Shown here: piece by piece, positions 22,637-26,991 of the stretch
Layout: each line of letters starts with the position of its first letter
Numbering within the stretch: position 1 is the first letter of the stretch
Notes under the pieces: model-generated
Seen by the model: only the letters and a program-made list of their open reading frames with translations
Told to the model about the DNA's origin: nothing
The model's database searches: none
NCBI GenBank assembly: GCA_937901865.1
Contig: CALDID010000210.1
Coordinates: 1 to 26,991, forward strand
Direction: 5' to 3'
Source of the DNA: an uncultured Treponema sp.
GTDB lineage: Bacteria > Spirochaetota > Spirochaetia > Treponematales > Treponemataceae
Length of the DNA: 26,991 nucleotides
Program-made: the position numbers and the translations under genes

Positions 22637-23536
22637 TTATTGAGAAGGGGATTGTGTCCCGTCGTATGCGGCTAAAAGCTCTTGCAAATACGCGCTGTCG
22701 GTCATTGCGCGCTTTACGTCCGCGTCCCTGCCCTGTGCATACAGGCTCGACATCAGCGATGTCATCGAACTAATGCCCTCGCTTCGACCGATAGAAATGC
22801 CTTCGTTGCGTCCATCAATGCGAGCTTGTTTGAAAATACCTGTCATTGCGGTTCCTCCTTTCTTTTGCGTTTCATAAACAAAGTTTTCCATTTCTGCCGA
22901 AATCTCTTCGTCAGAAATCACTTGAAACAAATTGAGTATTTCGTGAATATGCGTGAGCTTCTGCGGCGACCAATTTTCGACTTTCCCCGTCCGCAGAGCC
23001 TTCAAATATTGCGCGACGAGGCGGAAATCGCTCTCAAACGCATTTATTTGCTCATCGCTTAGCCACGCCATATCAAACACATTTATCCCGTAATCGTGAA
23101 AAAACGGCTTCAACACAGGCGAAACGGCTATCTGCTCGCTCAACTGCTTTCCCTTGAGCCATTTCTTTTCTGTGCCAAAATACAAAACCAGCGTAATGAC
23201 GGGATACCATTCCGATTTTTTGTTATGCACTTGCTCGCGATACGCCGCGCCGTCGTAGCCGATAACACGAAGCGGCATTGCGTCGTCCTGCACGGTCTGA
23301 TTTTCAAAGCCGAACATACTCAAATGCACTTCTTGCCCGTTCCAAAACTTTGAAACATCTCTGTCTTGCTCTTTTATGCCGCCGTCCGAGGCTTTGTATT
23401 GCGAAAACGTCTGCGCGTCAGTCAAATCATTTTCGTTCACAATGCGCTCGCCATTGCACAAAAGCACATTTATCACGTCTGCAAAGACATCGTTGTAAGA
23501 CAACAGCGTCTTTTCCGTTATATCAATGCTCCCCAT
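22637..23536 (-). CDS. Rpn family recombination-promoting nuclease / putative transposase (PD-(D/E)XK)
   Basis: 299 residues from ATG at 23536 (MGSIDITEKTLLSYNDVFAD); a longer frame opens at 23629 but runs over the promoter and terminator and is rejected. The family motifs SYNDVFADVINVLL, ERDVSKFW, FGFENQTVQDDAMPLRVIGY DG and VITLVLYFGTEKKW are as in Rpn-type proteins common in treponemes; these carry a PD-(D/E)XK nuclease fold and promote RecA-independent recombination in E. coli. The C-terminus has Gly/Arg/Glu-rich turns (DGRNEGISIGRSEGISS) as in the family's variable tail. It looks intact. Likely leaderless (promoter 23543-23571). It is an accessory gene placed between the lipoprotein and ffh. 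Confidence 0.88.
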   Translation of the reverse strand: MGSIDITEKTLLSYNDVFADVINVLLCNGERIVNENDLTDAQTFSQYKASDGGIKEQDRDVSKFWNGQEVHLSMFGFENQTVQDDAMPLRVIGYDGAAYREQVHNKKSEWYPVITLVLYFGTEKKWLKGKQLSEQIAVSPVLKPFFHDYGINVFDMAWLSDEQINAFESDFRLVAQYLKALRTGKVENWSPQKLTHIHEILNLFQVISDEEISAEMENFVYETQKKGGTAMTGIFKQARIDGRNEGISIGRSEGISSMTSLMSSLYAQGRDADVKRAMTDSAYLQELLAAYDGTQSPSQ

Positions 23537-23542
23537 ACCGAA

Positions 23543-23571
23543 AGTATAGCGTGAAAAAATCGGGTTTGCAA
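23543..23571 (-). promoter_or_regulatory. Promoter of the Rpn-type nuclease gene (leaderless candidate)
   Basis: Minus strand TTGCAA (23566-23571), exactly 17 bases, TATACT (23543-23548), then 6 bases to the ATG at 23536. No Shine-Dalgarno sequence is present. The -35 box begins right behind the ffh terminator. Confidence 0.6.
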
Positions 23572-23572
23572 T

Positions 23573-23608
23573 AAAAAACCGCAGGCAGAGGATTTCTGAG
23601 ACTGCGGT
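23573..23608 (-). terminator. Rho-independent terminator of ffh
   Basis: Minus strand ACCGCAG (23608-23602), an inner stem CAGA/TCTG, CTGCGGT (23584-23578), then six Ts (23578-23573). It lies about 100 bases behind the ffh stop. A further stem CCCCTC/GAGGGG (23630-23652) lies between. Confidence 0.75.
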
Positions 23609-23676
23609 TATAACGCTGTAACTGCACAACCCCCTCGCCTGCTAGGAGAGGGGAGTGGGGTGATGTCTTACAAAAC

Positions 23677-23709
23677 AGCCCTCGGCTTACAAAACCGTCT
23701 TTGACGGTT
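23677..23709. repeat. Two adjacent three-base-loop hairpins at the ffh stop
   Basis: AGCC-CTC-GGCT (23677-23687) and AACCGTC-TTT-GACGGTT (23693-23709). The second overlaps the ffh stop codon (23708-23710). On the minus strand each is followed by TTTTGTAAG, a tail shared by other copies in the window. Confidence 0.5.
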
Positions 23710-25171
23710 AGAACGGGAACTTTCCGCCCATCTTCGCCGCCATTTTCTTGAGGTCGTTGATGTTCATTCCGCCCATTTTGCCCAAGCCGCCGAGATTTCC
23801 CAGACCGCCAGAGCCCATACTGCTCGCCATCTGCGCGGGGTCAATACCCATCTGCTGCAACATCTGCGCCTGCATTCCCTTGTTTTTAGAGAGCTTCTTC
23901 ATCGACAGCTTCATCTTCTCGAACATCTTAATCAGCTTATTCACTTCAGCCACGCTCGTGCCGCTTCCCTTTGCAATGCGCTTGCGGCGGCTCGGACCGA
24001 TGATAAGGTGATTCGCCCGCTCCTTTTTCGTCATCGAAAGCAAAATCGCTTTTTGTCGCTTCATTCCCGCTTTCTCCAAATCCGCCGCGTTCACCTTGCC
24101 CGACAGACCCGGAATCATATCGAGAATCGACTGCATATTGCCCATCTTCTCAATGCCGTTGAATTGGCTCAACAGGTCTTCAAGCGTGAACTCGTTGCGC
24201 GCCATTTTCTTTTGCAAATCGGCGGCTTCTTTGAGGTCGACGGTTTCCTGCGCCTTTTCCACGAGAGAAACGATGTCGCCCATACCCAAGATTCGGCTTG
24301 CAATGCGTTCAGGGTGGAACGGCTCAAAATCCTCAGTCTTTTCGCCAGTACCGATGAACAAAATCGGCTTGCCCGTAATCGTCTTGAGCGACAACGCCGC
24401 ACCGCCTCGCGCGTCTGAATCGAACTTCGTAAGGATAACGCCCGATACTTCCAGTTTTTCGTCGAACGTCTTTGCGATGTCCACCGCATTCTGACCCGTC
24501 ATTGAATCGGCAACAAGGAGCGTTTCCACAGGGTCAACAGCCTTTTTCACGTTGACCAGCTCGCTCATCATTTCTTCGTCAATCTGCAAACGACCAGCCG
24601 TATCGATGATAATCGTGTCGAAGCCGTTTTTCTTTGCGTGCGTGATTGCGTTCTTTGCGACTTTCACCGCGTCTTTTGTGTCCGTTTCTTTGTAGACAGG
24701 AACGCCGATTTTCTCGCCCAAAACGCTCAACTGCTCGATAGCCGCAGGTCGCACGAGGTCGTCTGCAACGAGAAGAACTCTGCGCCCGTCTTTTTGCAAG
24801 CGAGATGCCATTTTGTGCGCCGCCGTCGTCTTTCCAGAACCCTGCAAACCGAGAAGCAAAATAACGCTCTGCGTGTCAGGTCCTTTGAGTTTTAATTCGG
24901 TCTTCGTGTCGCCGAGCATCTCCACGATTTTGTCGTAGATGATTTTGACGAATTGCTGTCCCGGGTCAACCGCGCGCAAAACCTTTTCGCCCTTCGCCTC
25001 TTCGATAGTGGAATTAACAAAGCGACGCACAACGCGCAGGTTCACGTCCGCTTCGAGCAAAGCCATTTTGATTTGCTCAACGCTTTCTTCTATGTTCTTT
25101 TCTGTGATTTTCGATTTTCCGCTGATTGAGCGCAAAATATCCGAAAATGTATTGCTTATTTTCTCTAACAT
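23708..25171 (-). CDS. ffh: Signal recognition particle protein Ffh (SRP54)
   Basis: 487 residues, slightly longer than E. coli Ffh. With 4.5S RNA it binds signal sequences on ribosomes and delivers them to FtsY at the membrane. Helical N domain (1-90), GTPase P-loop GLQGSGKTT (108-116), DTAGRLQIDEE, TKFDSDARGGAAL and GTGEKTEDFEPFHPERIASR are all present. The M domain (about 300-460) has the RNA-binding segment IGPSRRKRIAKGSGTSVAEV and Met-rich helices. The tail is Gly/Met-rich and ends KMGGKFPF. ATG at 25171 follows GGGAGA. gpsA lies upstream with a hairpin between; the gene ends in a hairpin that covers its stop codon. Confidence 0.97.
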   Translation of the reverse strand: MLEKISNTFSDILRSISGKSKITEKNIEESVEQIKMALLEADVNLRVVRRFVNSTIEEAKGEKVLRAVDPGQQFVKIIYDKIVEMLGDTKTELKLKGPDTQSVILLLGLQGSGKTTAAHKMASRLQKDGRRVLLVADDLVRPAAIEQLSVLGEKIGVPVYKETDTKDAVKVAKNAITHAKKNGFDTIIIDTAGRLQIDEEMMSELVNVKKAVDPVETLLVADSMTGQNAVDIAKTFDEKLEVSGVILTKFDSDARGGAALSLKTITGKPILFIGTGEKTEDFEPFHPERIASRILGMGDIVSLVEKAQETVDLKEAADLQKKMARNEFTLEDLLSQFNGIEKMGNMQSILDMIPGLSGKVNAADLEKAGMKRQKAILLSMTKKERANHLIIGPSRRKRIAKGSGTSVAEVNKLIKMFEKMKLSMKKLSKNKGMQAQMLQQMGIDPAQMASSMGSGGLGNLGGLGKMGGMNINDLKKMAAKMGGKFPF

Positions 25172-25210
25172 TTCTTTTCTCCCAAGGCACAGCCCGTTTG
25201 GTAAAATCGC

Positions 25211-25238
25211 CCTCCCGTGCAGGATTGTGCAAGGGAGG
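25211..25238 (-). terminator. Hairpin between gpsA and ffh
   Basis: CCTCCCGTGCA (25211-25221) and TGCAAGGGAGG (25228-25238) form an 11-bp stem with one mismatch. A clear T-run is absent on the minus strand, so it may only attenuate transcription from gpsA to ffh. Confidence 0.5.
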
Positions 25239-25246
25239 AGGTGTTT

Positions 25247-26314
25247 TTATATGTCAAAACTGCCTGTAACAGTCATTAGTTCGTGCAGGAAATCGGTCGG
25301 CTTGATTTCTTTGTTCAAAATGCGATACAAGCCATCGGAAATCAAGAGCTTCAAGCCGTGCTTTTCCGCAATTTCGTGGACATATTTGCACGCGACTGCG
25401 CCTTCTGGCAAATAACCGATTTCGCCAATGCGCGCAATTAAGTCATCAAGGTCTTTGAACTTGTCGAGAATATCGGTTTTGATGATGTCTTGACCAAAGC
25501 GACGATTACGCCCGTATTTTGAGCGGCACGTTACATCGAGGTCGCCCACGCCTGCAATTGACGTGAACGTTTCTGCGTGCGTTGCTCCAAGAGCAAATCC
25601 CAAAGTCTGAATCTCGTTCAATCCCGCCGCAAGAAGCAGGCTTTCGGTGTTGTCGCCAAAGCAATCGGAGTTTTCCGCCACCGCGTCCATCGAGCCGTAC
25701 ACGACCGCGATGATGTTCTTTGCCGCCGCGCAAATCTGCACACCGATAACGTCGAGGCTGGAATACACCATCAATCGCGGCACACGGAGCAGTTCTCGGA
25801 AGCGAATCGAGTTCTTCGGGTTTTCGCTCGCGGCGATAAGTCCCGTGATTTTGCCCATCGCGACTTCTTCTGCGTGGCTCGGTCCTGCGATATAGACAAG
25901 GCTCTTTTCGTAGCTTTTCGGCAATACTTTTTCAATCGTTTCCAAAATCAGCTTTGGACCGTCTTCGCTCGGAATAAAGCCCTTGGTAAGCACGCCGATA
26001 CACGTCGAGCCGTCCGCAATGCCCTCAACATCGAGAATCTGCTTGATGGTCGATGCCAAATACAATGACGGGCTTGCAAGAATCAAGAACTCTTTTCCCG
26101 CAGCCACTTTTTTGATGTCGGTAGACGCTGTTAAGTTCTCAGAGAGTGGGAATCCCGGCAGATACCGCTTGTTTTCGTGAGCGTTATTGATGTCGTCAAC
26201 AACGTCTTTCTCTAATGCCCAAATCTCGACGGAATGTCCGCCGCGCGCCAATGCTTGTGCAAGCCCGCTTCCCCATGCACCAGCTCCAATTACACCAACT
26301 GTTTTTCCACCCAT
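25247..26314 (-). CDS. gpsA: Glycerol-3-phosphate dehydrogenase [NAD(P)+]
   Basis: 355 residues. It reduces dihydroxyacetone phosphate to sn-glycerol 3-phosphate, the backbone of phospholipids. The Rossmann motif VIGAGAWGSGLAQALARGGH (GAGAWG at 10-15), YIAGPSHAEEVAMG, AAAKNIIAVVYGSMDA with the catalytic Lys, and GVGDLDVTCRSKYGRNRRFG are intact. ATG at 26314 has AAGGCGG upstream and lies 12 bases behind the ndk stop, so the two share the ndk promoter. The family is soluble and cytosolic. Confidence 0.97.
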   Translation of the reverse strand: MGGKTVGVIGAGAWGSGLAQALARGGHSVEIWALEKDVVDDINNAHENKRYLPGFPLSENLTASTDIKKVAAGKEFLILASPSLYLASTIKQILDVEGIADGSTCIGVLTKGFIPSEDGPKLILETIEKVLPKSYEKSLVYIAGPSHAEEVAMGKITGLIAASENPKNSIRFRELLRVPRLMVYSSLDVIGVQICAAAKNIIAVVYGSMDAVAENSDCFGDNTESLLLAAGLNEIQTLGFALGATHAETFTSIAGVGDLDVTCRSKYGRNRRFGQDIIKTDILDKFKDLDDLIARIGEIGYLPEGAVACKYVHEIAEKHGLKLLISDGLYRILNKEIKPTDFLHELMTVTGSFDI

Positions 26315-26326
26315 AATTATGCCGCC

Positions 26327-26773
26327 TTAAAACCAGTTTTCCGCGTTGTCTTCCCAATCGAAGATTTCTTCGTCCTTAAAGAACAAAGAAATTTCGCGAG
26401 CGGCTGACTCGTCGCTGTCGGAAGCGTGAATGATATTGTGATTTGTATGCATACAGTAATCGCCGCGGATTGTGCCGGGCTCGGCTTTCGCGGGGCTTGT
26501 TGCGCCCACCATTTTGCGCACAATCTGCACGCAGTCGTCGCCCTGCCACACCATCGCCACCACAGGCGCGCTCGTGATGTAGCTCACCAGCGCATTATAA
26601 AAATCTTTGCCGTTATGCTCGGCGTAGTGCTTTGATGCAAGTTCTGGAGAAATCTGCATCATTTTTAACGCGACCAGTTTCAAGCCCTTTTTCTCGAAGC
26701 GGCTGATAACTTCACCAACAAGTCGGCGGTTCAAAACCCCCGGCTTCAACATTGTAAAACATCTCGTACTCAT
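26327..26773 (-). CDS. ndk: Nucleoside diphosphate kinase
   Basis: 148 residues, normal length. It moves the gamma-phosphate of ATP to other nucleoside diphosphates through phospho-His. The catalytic His116 stands in NHNIIHASDSDESAAREI, and the start MSTRCFTMLKPGVLNRRLVG has KPGV where most families have KPDA/G, as I recall from other treponemes. GDYCMHTNHN is also typical. No ribosome site precedes the ATG at 26773; the -10 box ends 8 bases before it, so the mRNA may be leaderless. gpsA follows after 12 bases. Confidence 0.96.
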   Translation of the reverse strand: MSTRCFTMLKPGVLNRRLVGEVISRFEKKGLKLVALKMMQISPELASKHYAEHNGKDFYNALVSYITSAPVVAMVWQGDDCVQIVRKMVGATSPAKAEPGTIRGDYCMHTNHNIIHASDSDESAAREISLFFKDEEIFDWEDNAENWF

Positions 26774-26781
26774 ATATATAG

Positions 26782-26810
26782 AGTATAGCCGATATACGTT
26801 TTTTTTACAA
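26782..26810 (-). promoter_or_regulatory. Promoter of ndk-gpsA (leaderless candidate)
   Basis: Minus strand TTGTAA (26805-26810), exactly 17 bases, TATACT (26782-26787), 8 bases to ATG at 26773. The predicted leader is 0-3 bases. Confidence 0.65.
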
Positions 26811-26868
26811 TGTGTTGTAACTCTCGTTTTTTCTGCAAATCACGCCGATACTCTTAAACGGCGCAACC

Positions 26869-26937
26869 GACCGCCTCAGGCGACTTTTCAAAGCGAGTTC
26901 CGACAAGTTGGCGGTCTTTCAAAACACGCTGTGCGTG
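26869..26937. repeat. Cluster of short hairpins at the right end of the window
   Basis: CGCC-TCA-GGCG (26872-26882) and CACGC-TGT-GCGTG (26925-26937) both have three-base loops. GACCGCC (26869-26875) can also pair with GGCGGTC (26910-26916). No gene was recognised between 26811 and the window end. Confidence 0.45.
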
Positions 26938-26991
26938 CCTTTCTAGCTCGAGTGGCGAGTAACTGTATAGTGAAAGCTAGTAAAAATGGCT

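Noticed and set aside
26940..26991. Possible tRNA or new gene at the right edge
   Set aside because: No cloverleaf could be formed and no start with ribosome site is visible before the window ends.

Overview
The window looks like chromosomal DNA from a treponeme-type spirochaete. Pointers are the short spirochaetal omega subunit, a KPGV-type nucleoside diphosphate kinase, a 29-residue AURKAIP1/COX24-type basic protein, an HU-like/DUF4469 protein, paired outer-membrane barrel-like proteins, BspA-type and beta-helix lipoproteins, and an Rpn-type nuclease. All family names come from reading the sequence; no database search was run.

Layout. 1-2443 (+): the end of one surface protein and a complete 696-residue lipoprotein with an InlB-type repeat and a beta-helix region. 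2444-3066: a decayed toxin-antitoxin pair (frameshifted antitoxin, MazF-like stub) beside a palindromic repeat element. 3067-3819 (-): HU-like/DUF4469 protein. 3820-4117: dispersed repeats. 4118-7841 (-): two tandem outer-membrane proteins. 7975-10921 (+): family 4 uracil-DNA glycosylase and PriA. 10923-11354 (-): small lipoprotein. 11641-18319 (-): a seven-gene run dxs-folP-cdaA-cdaR-acpS-DUF2225-truA with overlapping or closely spaced genes, ending in a good terminator. 18409-19739 (-): rpoZ, miaA and the tiny AURKAIP1-type gene. 20022-20842 (+): DUF2798 membrane protein and a small hypothetical protein. 21018-22585: an XRE regulator divergent from a BspA-like lipoprotein, with three similar palindromes over the shared promoter region. 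22637-26773 (-): Rpn-type nuclease, ffh, gpsA, ndk.

How it works together. The housekeeping part covers isoprenoid precursors (dxs), folate (folP), c-di-AMP (cdaA/cdaR), acyl carrier protein activation (acpS), tRNA modification (truA, miaA), transcription (rpoZ), DNA repair and restart (UDG, priA), membrane targeting (ffh), phospholipid backbone (gpsA) and nucleotides (ndk). The accessory part is surface lipoproteins and barrels, a decayed toxin-antitoxin pair, an Rpn nuclease and several families of short palindromic repeats.

Most interesting signals: (1) the XRE/BspA divergent promoter, where one palindrome fills the spacer of a near-consensus promoter and a second sits in the same relative place in the regulator's own weaker promoter; (2) the antitoxin broken at an A7 tract plus the MazF-like stub; (3) several genes whose -10 box lies only 6-10 nt from the start codon, suggesting leaderless mRNAs; (4) short hairpins with three-base loops, some overlapping gene 3' ends.
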